Source of the DNA: Streptomyces luteolus
GTDB lineage: Bacteria; Actinomycetota; Actinomycetes; Streptomycetales; Streptomycetaceae
Reading direction: 5' to 3'
DNA: 64,000 nt
NCBI RefSeq assembly: GCF_029968015.1
Contig: NZ_JASCIS010000020.1
Location: 94,171-158,170 of the forward strand
This document shows positions 14,939 to 23,851 of this stretch, piece by piece. The notes under the pieces were generated by a model. It did no database searches. It was not told the DNA's origin and saw only the letters and a program-made list of their open reading frames with translations. Numbering within the stretch: the first letter of the stretch is position 1; each line of letters begins with the position of its first letter. The translations under genes were made by a program, and so were the position numbers.

Positions 14939-16476
14939 GTGGGCTCGTCGGTCACCGGGTCCTCGGTGGGCTCCTCGGTCGGCTCCTCGGTCGGCTCCTG
15001 CGTCGTCGGCTCCTCCGTCGGCTCCTGCGTCGTCGGATCCTCGGTGGGCTCCTGCGTCGTCGGGTCCTCGGACGGGGTGTACGAGGGCTGGGTCGGAGTG
15101 TCGGTGTAGTCCGGGTTGCCGCCGGTGTTGCCGGGCTCCGTCTCCTCCTGCGTCGTCTCCTCGTCCGTCGGCTCGTCCGTGGGGTCCTTCGACTGGGACT
15201 GCGTCGGCGTCGGGTCCTTGTCCGGGCCCGGGTCCTTCTTTGTGCCCTGCGCGGCGTTCAGGGCCACGGCCACGCCGACCGCGATCGCCGCGATCGCCAG
15301 GACCGCGAAGAGCCACATCTTGCCGCGGCCGTTGCCGCCGCGACCGCCCCGGCCGCCGCCGTTCCCGCCGCCGCCGTCGAAGCCGCCGTCGTCGTCCCCT
15401 ATCGGGCGGAGCATCGGCTGCTGGATCTGCGCCGTACCCGTGTCCCCGGGGTGCGGGCGGGCCGCGGCGCCGGTGACGCCCATCGCCGGGGTGTTGCCGC
15501 CCTCGTGCATCGCCACCGGGCCGGTGCTCCACGTACCCGTGTGGCCACCCTGGTCCTGCAGCATCTGCAGGCCGTACTGGACGAGGCCGCGCATCTCCTC
15601 CGCCGTCTGGAACCGGTCGTCCGGGTCCTTGGCGAGGGCGCGCATCACCAGGCCGTCCAGCTCCGGCGGCACCCCGTCGGACAGCTCGGACGGCGGGACC
15701 GGCATGTCCTGCACGTGCTGGTAGACCACCGAGAGCGGCGTCTCACCGGTGAACGGGGGCCGCAGCGCGAGGAGTTCGTAGAGCAGGCAGCCCGTCGCGT
15801 ACAGGTCGGAGCGGGTGTCGACGGCCTTGCCGAGGGCCTGCTCCGGCGAGAGGTACTGCGGGGTGCCCATGACCATGCCGGTCTGCGTCATCGTGTTGGA
15901 CGCGCCGTGCAGGGCCCGCGCGATGCCGAAGTCCATCACCTTCACCGCACCGGTGTTGGTGATGATCACGTTGGCGGGCTTGATGTCGCGGTGCACGATG
16001 CCGTGCTGGTGCGAGTACGCGAGCGCCTCAAGCACACCCGAGACGATGATCAGCGCCTGGTCGGGGCCCGGCGCCTCGGCGTTGAGCAGCAGGTCCCGGA
16101 TGGTCCGGCCCTCGACGAGCTCCATCACGATGTACGGGATGGTGTTGCCGCCGATGAGGTCCTCACCGGAGTCGTAGACCGCGACCACGGCGTGGTGGTT
16201 GAGACCGGCGACCGACTGGGCCTCGCGCGTGAAGCGGGCCTTGGAGACCGGGTCCTCGGCGAGGTCGGAGCGGAGCAGCTTCACGGCGACCGTGCGCCCG
16301 AGGCGTACGTCCTCGGCGGCGAAGACCTCGGCCATGCCGCCGCGTCCGAGTCTGTGGGTCAGCCGGTATCGTCCGTCTCCGACAAGCCCGCCATTACCCC
16401 ACAACTCAGGCGCGTCTGACATACCGCCGCCAGTCGCCTCGGGGTCGGACGGGCCCTGAGCGCGCTGCTGGTCCAT
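14923..16476 (-). CDS. membrane Ser/Thr protein kinase (no PASTA domain)
   Basis: About 517 residues. Hanks-type kinase domain near residues 35-295: Gly loop GRGGMAEVFAAED, Lys in VAVKLLR, catalytic HRDIKPANV, DFG in KVMDFGIARA, and activation-loop residues NTMTQTGMVMGTPQYLSPEQ. A single membrane helix (MWLFAVLAIAAIAVGVAVAL) near residue 390 follows a Gly-rich stretch, and the extracellular part is a low-complexity Thr/Glu/Pro region with repeated EEPTTQEP-like units. Start taken at ATG 16476 (GAGGA four bases upstream); ATG 16533 is in frame but lacks a ribosome site. Divergent from a second kinase gene. Signals detected by the disordered exterior are unknown. Confidence 0.9.
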   Translation of the reverse strand: MDQQRAQGPSDPEATGGGMSDAPELWGNGGLVGDGRYRLTHRLGRGGMAEVFAAEDVRLGRTVAVKLLRSDLAEDPVSKARFTREAQSVAGLNHHAVVAVYDSGEDLIGGNTIPYIVMELVEGRTIRDLLLNAEAPGPDQALIIVSGVLEALAYSHQHGIVHRDIKPANVIITNTGAVKVMDFGIARALHGASNTMTQTGMVMGTPQYLSPEQALGKAVDTRSDLYATGCLLYELLALRPPFTGETPLSVVYQHVQDMPVPPSELSDGVPPELDGLVMRALAKDPDDRFQTAEEMRGLVQYGLQMLQDQGGHTGTWSTGPVAMHEGGNTPAMGVTGAAARPHPGDTGTAQIQQPMLRPIGDDDGGFDGGGGNGGGRGGRGGNGRGKMWLFAVLAIAAIAVGVAVALNAAQGTKKDPGPDKDPTPTQSQSKDPTDEPTDEETTQEETEPGNTGGNPDYTDTPTQPSYTPSEDPTTQEPTEDPTTQEPTEEPTTQEPTEEPTEEPTEDPVTDEPTLDVG

Positions 16477-16945
16477 CAGTCCTCGCCGTCGTTTCCTGTC
16501 GTAACTGGTCGCGTCTGGTCCGTAACCCGACATGCCCGCGAACCCGGCATGCCCGCCTGCATCTGCCCCAGATGGGCGAGTGCGCGCGTCTCCTCTTACG
16601 GCCTCCGCCAGCCCACGCTACAGCCTCGGCGCGGCACGCTGGTTCGAGATGGACCGGCCATCAAACCTGTTACCCGGGGTTTCGGGCAAATCGAGTGGTC
16701 TGTCCCGGCGCGCGGGGCGCGGGACGTGACAAGAGCGTGACGGGCGCCATATCACCCTGCGGACGCCCCCGGTAACGCTTCCGAGACGGTTCTTGCGCGT
16801 AGGGTCACGGAACGGGCACCCGGCTTGACGTGTCGGTGCCCTCGGGCAGACTTGGCCCGGAATAGCAGGGATCTTCGCGCAGGTACGCGCATTCGTCACA
16901 CGTATTCGTTACGCGCATTCACCGCGCCGATGGGGGACGCAGAAC
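16477..16945. other. 469-base divergent region between two kinase genes
   Basis: No gene is seen. A possible promoter towards the + strand gene is TTGACG at 16825-16830 with CAGACT 16 bases later (16847-16852). The rest is non-repetitive G+C-rich sequence. Confidence 0.4.
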
Positions 16946-18628
16946 ATGAGCCAGGACGGCGCACAGGGCGGCCGGTACGCGGGGCGTGCCCTGGCCGGCG
17001 GCCGCTACCAGCTGCGGGACCTCCTCGGCGAGGGCGGCATGGCCTCGGTCCACCTGGCGTACGACTCGGTCCTCGACCGGCAGGTCGCCATCAAGACCCT
17101 GCACACCGAGCTCGGCCGCGAGCAGTCCTTCCGCGAGCGCTTCCGCCGCGAGGCCCAGTCCGTGGCCAAGCTCACGCACACCAACATCGTCTCGGTCTTC
17201 GACACCGGCGAGGACGAGCTCGACGGCTCGACGATGCCGTACATCGTGATGGAGTACGTCGAGGGCAAGCCGCTCGGCTCCGTGCTCGACGCCGACGTCG
17301 CGCAGTTCGGCGCGATGCCCACCGACCGCGCCCTCAAGGTCACCGCCGACGTCCTCGCGGCCCTGGAGATCAGCCACGAGATGGGCCTGGTCCACCGCGA
17401 CATCAAGCCCGGCAACGTCATGGTGACGAAGCGGAACGTCGTCAAGGTCATGGACTTCGGCATCGCCCGCGCCATGCAGTCCGGCGTGACGTCGATGACG
17501 CAGACCGGCATGGTCGTCGGCACCCCGCAGTACCTCTCCCCCGAGCAGGCCCTCGGCCGCGGTGTGGACGCCCGCTCCGACCTCTACTCGGTCGGCATCA
17601 TGCTGTTCCAACTGGTCACCGGGCGGCTGCCGTTCGAGGCCGACTCGCCGCTTGCCATCGCGTACGCACACGTTCAGGAGGAGCCGGTCGCGCCGTCCTC
17701 CATCAACCGTTCGCTGCCGCCCGCGGTGGACGCGCTGGTCGCCCGCGCCCTGAAGAAGAACCCCAACGAGCGCTTCCCCACGGCCGACGCGATGCGGGAC
17801 GAGTGCCTGCGGGTCGTGCAGTCCCTGCAGGGCGCCGCGCCGAGCATCGTGCCGGGTGCGCACACCGGCAGCGGCGCGGGCGTCGGCGCCTCGGTGTTCC
17901 CGCCGGTCGACCAGGGCATGCCGGCGCCCGGCCCCGGCAGCGTCCAGACCCCGTACCAGCCGGCGCCGTACGGTCCCGGTGGGCCCGGCGGCCCCGGCGG
18001 CCCCGGCGGCCCTGGTACGCCCGCGCCGACTCCCGCTCCCGGGTACGGCTACCCGCAGCAGGGCGGGTACCAGACCCCGGCGCCCGCCAACTTCGCCCCG
18101 CAGCAGGGCGGCCCCGGCACCCCGCCGCCGTACCACCTGAGCCCGCAGCCCGCGACGGCCGGCGGCGGCAACGGCGGTCGTGGCGGCAAGAGCAACACCC
18201 CGGTGATCGTCGGCGCGATCGCGGTCGCCGTGCTCGCCATCGGCGGACTGGTCACGGCCCTCACGCTGAACGGCGGCGGCGGCGGTGAAGACCCCGGAGG
18301 CAAGGAGACGGCGACGGCCGAGGAGGTCGCGGGCCACAAGGGCCCGGACAAGACCAAGGTCATGGACACCACCGACTGCACGGAACCCCGGGAGAGCTTC
18401 TCGGACCCGAGCATGAAGACCCTGCCGAAGTTCGAGTACCGCAACATCGACTCGGTCAAGGAGTGCATCCAGAAGGGCGGCTGGAAGTACAAGATCACGA
18501 CCGTGGACGAGAACACCTACGGCGAGGGCACGGTCATGAAGCAGTACCCGACGTCGGACACGGACTTCGACCCGGACAACCCGCCGACCATCCAGCTGGA
18601 GGTCTCCAGCGGGAACCCGGCGCAGTAG
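16946..18628 (+). CDS. membrane Ser/Thr protein kinase with a C-terminal PASTA-like domain
   Basis: 560 residues. Kinase domain at ~15-280: GEGGMASVHLAYD, VAIKTLH, HRDIKPGNV, MDFGIARA, SMTQTGMVVGTPQYLSPEQ. Then a long Pro/Gly/Gln-rich linker with PGGPGGPGG repeats, a membrane helix around residue 420 (VIVGAIAVAVLAIGGLVTAL) and one extracellular PASTA-like module (KYKITTVDENTYGEGTVMKQ onwards). PASTA modules bind peptidoglycan or lipid II fragments. ATG 16946 follows GGGGGA. A strong terminator follows at 18673. The activation loop resembles that of the divergent kinase, suggesting duplication. Confidence 0.92.
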   Translation: MSQDGAQGGRYAGRALAGGRYQLRDLLGEGGMASVHLAYDSVLDRQVAIKTLHTELGREQSFRERFRREAQSVAKLTHTNIVSVFDTGEDELDGSTMPYIVMEYVEGKPLGSVLDADVAQFGAMPTDRALKVTADVLAALEISHEMGLVHRDIKPGNVMVTKRNVVKVMDFGIARAMQSGVTSMTQTGMVVGTPQYLSPEQALGRGVDARSDLYSVGIMLFQLVTGRLPFEADSPLAIAYAHVQEEPVAPSSINRSLPPAVDALVARALKKNPNERFPTADAMRDECLRVVQSLQGAAPSIVPGAHTGSGAGVGASVFPPVDQGMPAPGPGSVQTPYQPAPYGPGGPGGPGGPGGPGTPAPTPAPGYGYPQQGGYQTPAPANFAPQQGGPGTPPPYHLSPQPATAGGGNGGRGGKSNTPVIVGAIAVAVLAIGGLVTALTLNGGGGGEDPGGKETATAEEVAGHKGPDKTKVMDTTDCTEPRESFSDPSMKTLPKFEYRNIDSVKECIQKGGWKYKITTVDENTYGEGTVMKQYPTSDTDFDPDNPPTIQLEVSSGNPAQ

Positions 18629-18672
18629 CTTTCCGCAGCCTTCCGCGCTGCGGCCCGCCGGCCGCAGCGCAT

Positions 18673-18714
18673 GACGGAGCCCGGCTCACCGAACGTGGTG
18701 GGCCGGGCTCCGTC
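18673..18714. terminator. terminator hairpin after the PASTA-type kinase
   Basis: An 18-base stem (GACGGAGCCCGGCTCACC with 18697-18714, one G-U pair) and a six-base loop, 45 bases after the stop and 31 bases before the convergent bpa stop; likely terminates both. Confidence 0.8.
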
Positions 18715-18744
18715 GTCGTCGGTACGGGCGGGTGCCGCCGGGGG

Positions 18745-19293
18745 TTACAGGTACGGGCCTCCGGTGCGGCCCGCGTGCGGGTGGTCCTCGTCGCCCTCGT
18801 GACCGCCCGCGCCGGGCGGCAGCGCGCGGCGCATCTGCTCCAGCTGGGCGCGGGCCGCCATCTGCTGGGCGAACAGCGTCGTCTGGATGCCGTGGAAGAG
18901 CCCCTCCAGCCAGCCGACCAACTGGGCCTGTGCGATGCGCAGTTCGGCGTCGCTGGGCGTGGTCTCGTCGGTGAACGGCAGTGAGAGCCGCTCCAACTCC
19001 TCGACCAGTTCGGGTGCGAGGCCGTCCTCCAGCTCCTTCACCGAGCTCGCGTGGATCTCCTTGAGCCGCACCCGGCTCGCCTCGTCCAGAGGTGCCGCCC
19101 GCACTTCTTCAAGCAGCTGCTTGATCATGCTGCCGATGCGCATCACCTTGGCCGGCTGCTCGACCATGTCCGTCACCGGAAGCTCACGCGACTCGTCGTC
19201 ACCACCGCCCCCGCCACCGAGGGCCATTCCGTCCTGCCCCACGACGAGGACCTGGGGGTTTTCCTGCGACCTGTCGTTCCTCGGCATCTCCAT
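18745..19293 (-). CDS. bpa: bacterial proteasome activator Bpa
   Basis: 182 residues from ATG 19293 (MEMPRND). Matches the Bpa/PafE family: a disordered Gly/acidic N-terminus, then a four-helix region beginning VEQPAKVMRIGSMIKQLLEE and including QLVGWLEGLFHGIQTTLFAQ. The C-terminus is GPYL, equivalent to the GQYL motif that docks mycobacterial Bpa into 20S proteasome pockets. Bpa forms a dodecameric ring and opens the proteasome for ATP-independent degradation of unfolded proteins. It lies alone between a kinase and the His-rich membrane protein; the 20S genes are not in this window. Confidence 0.9.
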   Translation of the reverse strand: MEMPRNDRSQENPQVLVVGQDGMALGGGGGGDDESRELPVTDMVEQPAKVMRIGSMIKQLLEEVRAAPLDEASRVRLKEIHASSVKELEDGLAPELVEELERLSLPFTDETTPSDAELRIAQAQLVGWLEGLFHGIQTTLFAQQMAARAQLEQMRRALPPGAGGHEGDEDHPHAGRTGGPYL

Positions 19294-19414
19294 GCGGCCA
19301 TTCTCTCGTACGCCTGCTGCACACCAGGGTGGTGCCCCGCCGCGGCGTTGATCCACCCTGCGCGTACGGTCCGACTCCCCCCGGCGTGCCCTTCCCACGG
19401 GCCGGCGGGGCGGC

Positions 19415-19939
19415 TCAGCTGCGTCTGATGCGTACGGCGAGGAAGGCGAGGCCGAGGCCGATCAGGACCAGGCCCGCGCCGAGCGGCAGCACTCGCAGCA
19501 CGGGGCCGTCGTCGCCGACCGCCTGCCGTGCGGTGCCGTCGCCGGGTACGTCCGGAGTGGCCGAGGCGTCCGGGCGCTCCGCGGTCTGGGTCGGTTCCGG
19601 CGGGTTCGACGGGTCCTGCCGTTCCGGCGGCGGCGGGTGCTGGTTGTGGTGCCGGTGGTGTTGCTGGTGCTGGTGCTGGTGCTTGTGCTTGTGCTGCGGG
19701 GGCGGCTCCGGGTCCGGGATCGGCTCCGTACGGCCGGGGCGCTGACGGCCCTCACCGGCGCGGCTGCCCGCGCGGGAGGCGTCGGGGCTCGGTTCCTCTG
19801 GGCTCGACCGGACCGGCTCGCGGGGTGCGGGGGGCGTGGCCGCCGTGGCCGGGCCCGCGGGCAGCAGCGTCGCGAGGAGCACGGCGAGCAGCGCGGCGAG
19901 CAGCGCGACGGTGTGCCGCAGGCGGAGCCGTGGAGTCAC
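19415..19939 (-). CDS. secreted/membrane-anchored Pro- and His-rich protein, unknown function
   Basis: 174 residues from GTG 19939, which has a GGGAGGGGG ribosome site. Residues ~5-35 are a signal peptide or N-terminal anchor (VALLAALLAVLLATLLPAG, then ATAA). The middle is Pro/Glu/Arg-rich low complexity and contains a striking 19-residue run, HKHKHQHQHQQHHRHHNQH, that could bind divalent metal. A C-terminal membrane helix (VLPLGAGLVLIGLGLAFLAV) is followed by RIRRS, so most of the chain should lie outside the membrane. No recognised domain; homologues likely exist in Streptomyces but the His run may be strain specific. Confidence 0.7.
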   Translation of the reverse strand: MTPRLRLRHTVALLAALLAVLLATLLPAGPATAATPPAPREPVRSSPEEPSPDASRAGSRAGEGRQRPGRTEPIPDPEPPPQHKHKHQHQHQQHHRHHNQHPPPPERQDPSNPPEPTQTAERPDASATPDVPGDGTARQAVGDDGPVLRVLPLGAGLVLIGLGLAFLAVRIRRS

Positions 19940-20173
19940 GTCGGTGACCCCCTCCCGGTGCCGAGTCGCCAAGGTGGATGCCGTCAGCGTCACATGCGCG
20001 GACATCTCGGGCATCCCGGGGCGGTCCGGGGGAGGGCCACCGGGGTCGTACGGTCGGGAGGTCCGGCCGTACGGCTGCTGTGGGGGCGGGTGGTCGGGGC
20101 CTCAGCACGGCTGATGTGGAGGCGGGCGGTCGGGGGCGTCAGCGCGGCTGCTGTGGGGCGGGCGGTCAGGGCG

Positions 20174-21151
20174 TCAGCGGGTGAGGAGCACCTTGCCGAC
20201 GTGCGTGCTCTCCTCCAGGACCCGGTGCGCGTCCGGCGCCTCGGCCATCGGCAGGGTCCGGTCGACGACCGGCTCGACACGGCCCGCCTCGATCAGCGGC
20301 CAGACGTGTTCCCGTACGGCGGCGACGATGGCCGTCTTCTCGGCGAGCGGGCGGCCGCGCAGCGAGGTCGCGGTGATCGCCGCGCGCTTGGCGAGGAGCG
20401 CGCCGAGGTTGAGCTCGCCCTTGACCCCGCCCTGGAGACCGATGATCGCGAGGCGGCCGTTCACCGCGAGCGCCTTGACGTTCCGCTCCAGGTACTTGGC
20501 GCCCATGATGTCGAGGATGACGTCCGCGCCCGAGCCGTCCGTGGCCGCGCGGATCTCCTCCACGAAGTCCTGCTCGCGGTAGTCGATCAGGATGTCCGCG
20601 CCGAGCCGCGCGCAGTGCTCCAGCTTCTCCTTGCCGCCCGCCGTCACCGCGACCCGCGCGCCCACGGCCTTCGCCAGCTGGATCGCCATCGTGCCGATGC
20701 CGCTGGCCCCACCGTGCACCAGCAGGGTCTCGCCCGGGCGCAGATGGGCGACCATGAAGACGTTCGACCAGACCGTGCACGTCACCTCGGGCAGCGCCGC
20801 CGCCGTGACCAGGTCGAGGCCCTGCGGCACGGGCAGCAACTGCCCCGCGGGCACGGCGACCTTCTCCGCGTACCCACCGCCCGCGAGCAGCGCGCACACC
20901 TCGTCGCCGACCGAGAAACCGCTCACCCCCGGGCCGAGCGCGGCGACCCGGCCCGAGCATTCGAGGCCCGGGTACGGGGAGGCGCCGGGCGGCGGGTTGT
21001 AGAAGCCCTGGCGCTGGAGCAGGTCGGCGCGGTTGACGGCGCTGGCCGCCACCTCGACCAGGACCTCGCCCTCGCCGGGTACGGGATCGGGGACCTCGGC
21101 CCAGACAAGCGCCTCGGGTCCGCCGGGTTCGGGGATCGTGATCGCATACAT
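20174..21151 (-). CDS. NAD(P)H-quinone oxidoreductase (zinc-independent MDR family)
   Basis: 325 residues, the usual length of QOR/PIG3-type proteins. N-terminal GroES-like domain (AVNRADLLQRQGFYNPPPG is a family signature) and a Rossmann domain with the nucleotide-binding motif VHGGASGIGTMAIQLAKAVG; the structural-zinc cysteines of alcohol dehydrogenases are missing. Reduces quinones or other enones with NADPH, probably in detoxification. It is the last gene on the minus strand after the potassium-channel gene (49 bases), so may belong to the mobA-moeA-channel transcript. Confidence 0.93.
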   Translation of the reverse strand: MYAITIPEPGGPEALVWAEVPDPVPGEGEVLVEVAASAVNRADLLQRQGFYNPPPGASPYPGLECSGRVAALGPGVSGFSVGDEVCALLAGGGYAEKVAVPAGQLLPVPQGLDLVTAAALPEVTCTVWSNVFMVAHLRPGETLLVHGGASGIGTMAIQLAKAVGARVAVTAGGKEKLEHCARLGADILIDYREQDFVEEIRAATDGSGADVILDIMGAKYLERNVKALAVNGRLAIIGLQGGVKGELNLGALLAKRAAITATSLRGRPLAEKTAIVAAVREHVWPLIEAGRVEPVVDRTLPMAEAPDAHRVLEESTHVGKVLLTR

Positions 21152-21200
21152 GGGCGCGAGGCTACTCGCCGGGCGCGGCCTTGCGGAGGTGGCCGACCGC

Positions 21201-22307
21201 TCAGTCGCTCGGCAGCGGACGGAGGTCCGGGACCCCGGGCGGGCCGGGCGTGGCCCGCACGATCGTGATCAGACGGTCCGTCAACTCCAGCTTGCCGATG
21301 GCCGGATCGTCGTAGCCGAGCAGCCGGTGCCCGCGTACGACGCTCACCACGAGCTCCTCGACCTCGCGCGCGGTGCGCCCCACCTCGGCCTTTATCACCG
21401 GGCGTTCGATCAGATCGAGGCCGCTGCCCTGCTGGATCAGGTCCTCCATGACCGTGCCCGCGCTCGGGCTGAGCACCGACAGGCCGAGCAGGCGACCGGC
21501 GGCGCTGGCGCTGGTGATCACCGCGTCGGCACCGGACTGGCGGAGCAGCGGCGCGTTCTCCTCCTCGCGTACCGCCGCGACGATCTTCGCGCCCCGGTTG
21601 AGCTGGCGGGCGGTGAGCGTGACGAGGACGGCGGTGTCGTCGCGCTGGGTGGCGATCACGACCTGCCGGGCCTTCTGCGCCTCGGCCCGCAGCAGTACGT
21701 CGCTGCGCGTGCCGTCGCCGACGACGCCCACGAACCCGTCGGCCGTGGCCGCCTCGATGACCTTGGCGCTGGGGTCGACGACGACGATCTGTTCCTTCTT
21801 CAGACCCGTGGCGCAGAGGGTCTGGATCGCGGAGCGGCCCTTGGTGCCGAAGCCGACGACGACGGTGTGTTCGCGCAACTGGGACCTCCAGCGGTTCAGC
21901 CTGAATTCCTCACGGGTGCGCTCGGTGAGGACCTCGAGCGTGGTGCCGACGAGGATGATCAGGAACAGCACGCGCAGCGGTGTGATGACGAGGATATTGA
22001 TGACACGGGCGGTGTCGCCGGCGGGCACGATGTCGCCGTAGCCGGTGGTGGAGAGGGTGACGGTCGCGTAGTAGAACGCGTCCAGGAGGCTGACGTCGCC
22101 GTCGTGGTTGTCGTGGTAGCCGTCACGGTCGGCGAAGACGATGAAGGCCGTCGAGACCAGCACGGTCAGAGCCATGGCCAGCCGCTTGGCGACCTGTCGC
22201 AGCGGACGCCCGACCTCTCGCTTCGGCAGCTTCACCTGGGCGCTCACCAGATGCTCGTCCGCCTGACGTGCCATGGCGTCATGGCCGGGCAGTTTCACGT
22301 GAAACAC
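21201..22307 (-). CDS. potassium channel with TrkA-N (RCK) domain
   Basis: 368 residues. Two membrane helices (AMALTVLVSTAFIVFA and LVITPLRVLFLIILVGTTLE) flank a pore helix and selectivity filter TLSTTGYGDIVPAGD (TxGYGD). The cytoplasmic part is an RCK/TrkA-N domain with the VVVGFGTKGRSAIQTL dinucleotide loop and a C-terminal TrkA-C-like region. Architecture equals MthK-type channels; gating by ligand or nucleotide is expected. Its start overlaps the end of moeA by 13 bases, and a perfect parS palindrome (22292-22305) lies across this overlap, encoding part of the MFHVK start. Confidence 0.93.
   Translation of the reverse strand: MFHVKLPGHDAMARQADEHLVSAQVKLPKREVGRPLRQVAKRLAMALTVLVSTAFIVFADRDGYHDNHDGDVSLLDAFYYATVTLSTTGYGDIVPAGDTARVINILVITPLRVLFLIILVGTTLEVLTERTREEFRLNRWRSQLREHTVVVGFGTKGRSAIQTLCATGLKKEQIVVVDPSAKVIEAATADGFVGVVGDGTRSDVLLRAEAQKARQVVIATQRDDTAVLVTLTARQLNRGAKIVAAVREEENAPLLRQSGADAVITSASAAGRLLGLSVLSPSAGTVMEDLIQQGSGLDLIERPVIKAEVGRTAREVEELVVSVVRGHRLLGYDDPAIGKLELTDRLITIVRATPGPPGVPDLRPLPSD
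22292..22305. promoter_or_regulatory. parS site (ParB binding), exact
   Basis: GTTTCACGTGAAAC, a perfect 14-base palindrome identical to the Streptomyces parS consensus as I know it. It lies inside the moeA/channel gene overlap. ParB loading at parS sites around oriC organises chromosome segregation during sporulation. Confidence 0.9.
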
Positions 22308-23851
22308 CCTTCCGCGCTGTTCGTGTCATGGGTCGTGGGCGAGGACGGCAGTGTCCACGGCAGGTCGAGGATCTCCAGCTCCTGGCCGGGCTTCGCCCCG
22401 CCGGGCGGCACCACGGCGAGGCCGTCGGAGGCGGCGATCCCACGCAGCATGGCCGGGCCGTTGTAGTGCAGCGGCACGGCGACCAACTGCGGCTCCGCAC
22501 GCAACACCACGGGCACGAGCCGTGTGTCGTGCGGATGCCCGTGGATCTCGTCCCTCGTGGGGGCGAGATACGGCACCGGCGCGATCCGCCCGGAAAGCGT
22601 ACGCAACACCGGTTCGGCCAGCGTCAGCAGCCCCGAGACCGCGGCGAGCGGATTGCCGGGCAGCCCCACCAGGTGGCGGCGCTCGTCGAGTCGGGCGAGC
22701 AGCATCGGGTGCCCCGGCCGCACCTCCACGCCGTCCACAAGCAGTTCGGCGCCGAGCGCCCGCAGCGTCGGATGCACATGGTCGACAGGGCCCGACGCGG
22801 TGCCACCGGTCGTCACGACCAACTCGGCCTGCGAACCCGCGACCGCCTCGCGCAGCTTCTTCGCGTCGTCACCGAGCCTGCGTACGGCGATGACCTCGGC
22901 GCCCAGCGCCCGTAGCCAGTACGGCAGCATCGGGCCGAGCGCGTCCCGGATCAGCCCCTCGCGCGGCAGTCCTTCGGTGAGCAACTCGTCGCCCAGTACG
23001 AGTACTTCGACGCGCGGGCGGGGGACGACCGGAAGCGAGTCGTACCCCGCGGCGGCGGCGAGGCCGAGCACCGCCGGGGTCACGGAGAACCGCGCGGGCA
23101 GGAGTTGGTCACCGCTGCGGCACTCCTGGCCGCGCGGGCGGATGTCCTGACCGTGCATCACCTCACGCTCGGCGTGCAGCCGGCCCTTGCTGTCCGTACG
23201 GCCGTGCTCGCTGCGGATGACGGCGGTGACCTCGCGGGGGATGCGCGCACCGGTCGCGATCGGCATCGCCTCGCCGTCCGCCAGCGCGTCCGCGCCGGAC
23301 TGGCCGGCCAGCACTCCCTCGTCCCGCACCTTCCAGGGGCCCGGTCCCGCGACCGCCCAGCCGTCCATCGCCGAGGTGTCGAACGACGGCAGGTCGGTCA
23401 GCGCGGTGAGCGGAGCGGCGAGGACCAGGCCGAGCGCCTGGTCGAGCGGGACGGAGGCGGGGCTCCTGCGCGCCACGGACTCGGCGGCCCGGGCCGCACG
23501 GTCGCGAGCCTGCGGCCAGGGGGTGCCTTGGTGTCTGGGGTGGGGGTTGGTGGGGTGGGGGTTGTCGGGGCGGGGGTTGTCGGGGCGGTGCTGGTCGGCG
23601 TGGGGGGCGTGGCGCTCTCCGGGCCGCCGCTCTCCGGGCCGCCCCGCTCCGGGCCGCCCCGCTCCGGGCCGCTTGCCCTGCCCGTCCTCGTACCCGGCCG
23701 ACGCTTCTCTGACCAGGGCCAGGGCCTCGTCGACGTCCTGGTCGTGGTCGCGTTCGGCGTCCCGGTCCGGGGCGGCGCCGGAGGCGCGCTCGGCGTGCCC
23801 CCCGCGGCCGTCCGTGGCGTTCATCTCGTTCAGCCCGCGGGGCCCGGTCAT
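22295..23851 (-). CDS. moeA: molybdopterin molybdenumtransferase (MoeA/Glp)
   Basis: About 518 residues. The MoeA core starts near residue 115 (SVPLDQALGLVLAAPLTALTDLPSFDTSAMDGWA split in the usual way) and shows GDELLTEG and VVTTGGTASGPVDHV, the MoaB/Mog-like active-site segments, plus the C-terminal domain IV. It inserts molybdate into adenylated molybdopterin to form Moco. The first ~110 residues are non-conserved low complexity with GAGRPGAGRPGERRPGER and NPRPDNPHPTNPHP repeats, about 100 residues longer than typical MoeA. ATG 23851 overlaps the stop of the upstream mobA-like gene (ATGA); ATG 23824 is an alternative. Operon with mobA-like and channel genes. Confidence 0.92.
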   Translation of the reverse strand: MTGPRGLNEMNATDGRGGHAERASGAAPDRDAERDHDQDVDEALALVREASAGYEDGQGKRPGAGRPGAGRPGERRPGERHAPHADQHRPDNPRPDNPHPTNPHPRHQGTPWPQARDRAARAAESVARRSPASVPLDQALGLVLAAPLTALTDLPSFDTSAMDGWAVAGPGPWKVRDEGVLAGQSGADALADGEAMPIATGARIPREVTAVIRSEHGRTDSKGRLHAEREVMHGQDIRPRGQECRSGDQLLPARFSVTPAVLGLAAAAGYDSLPVVPRPRVEVLVLGDELLTEGLPREGLIRDALGPMLPYWLRALGAEVIAVRRLGDDAKKLREAVAGSQAELVVTTGGTASGPVDHVHPTLRALGAELLVDGVEVRPGHPMLLARLDERRHLVGLPGNPLAAVSGLLTLAEPVLRTLSGRIAPVPYLAPTRDEIHGHPHDTRLVPVVLRAEPQLVAVPLHYNGPAMLRGIAASDGLAVVPPGGAKPGQELEILDLPWTLPSSPTTHDTNSAEGCFT

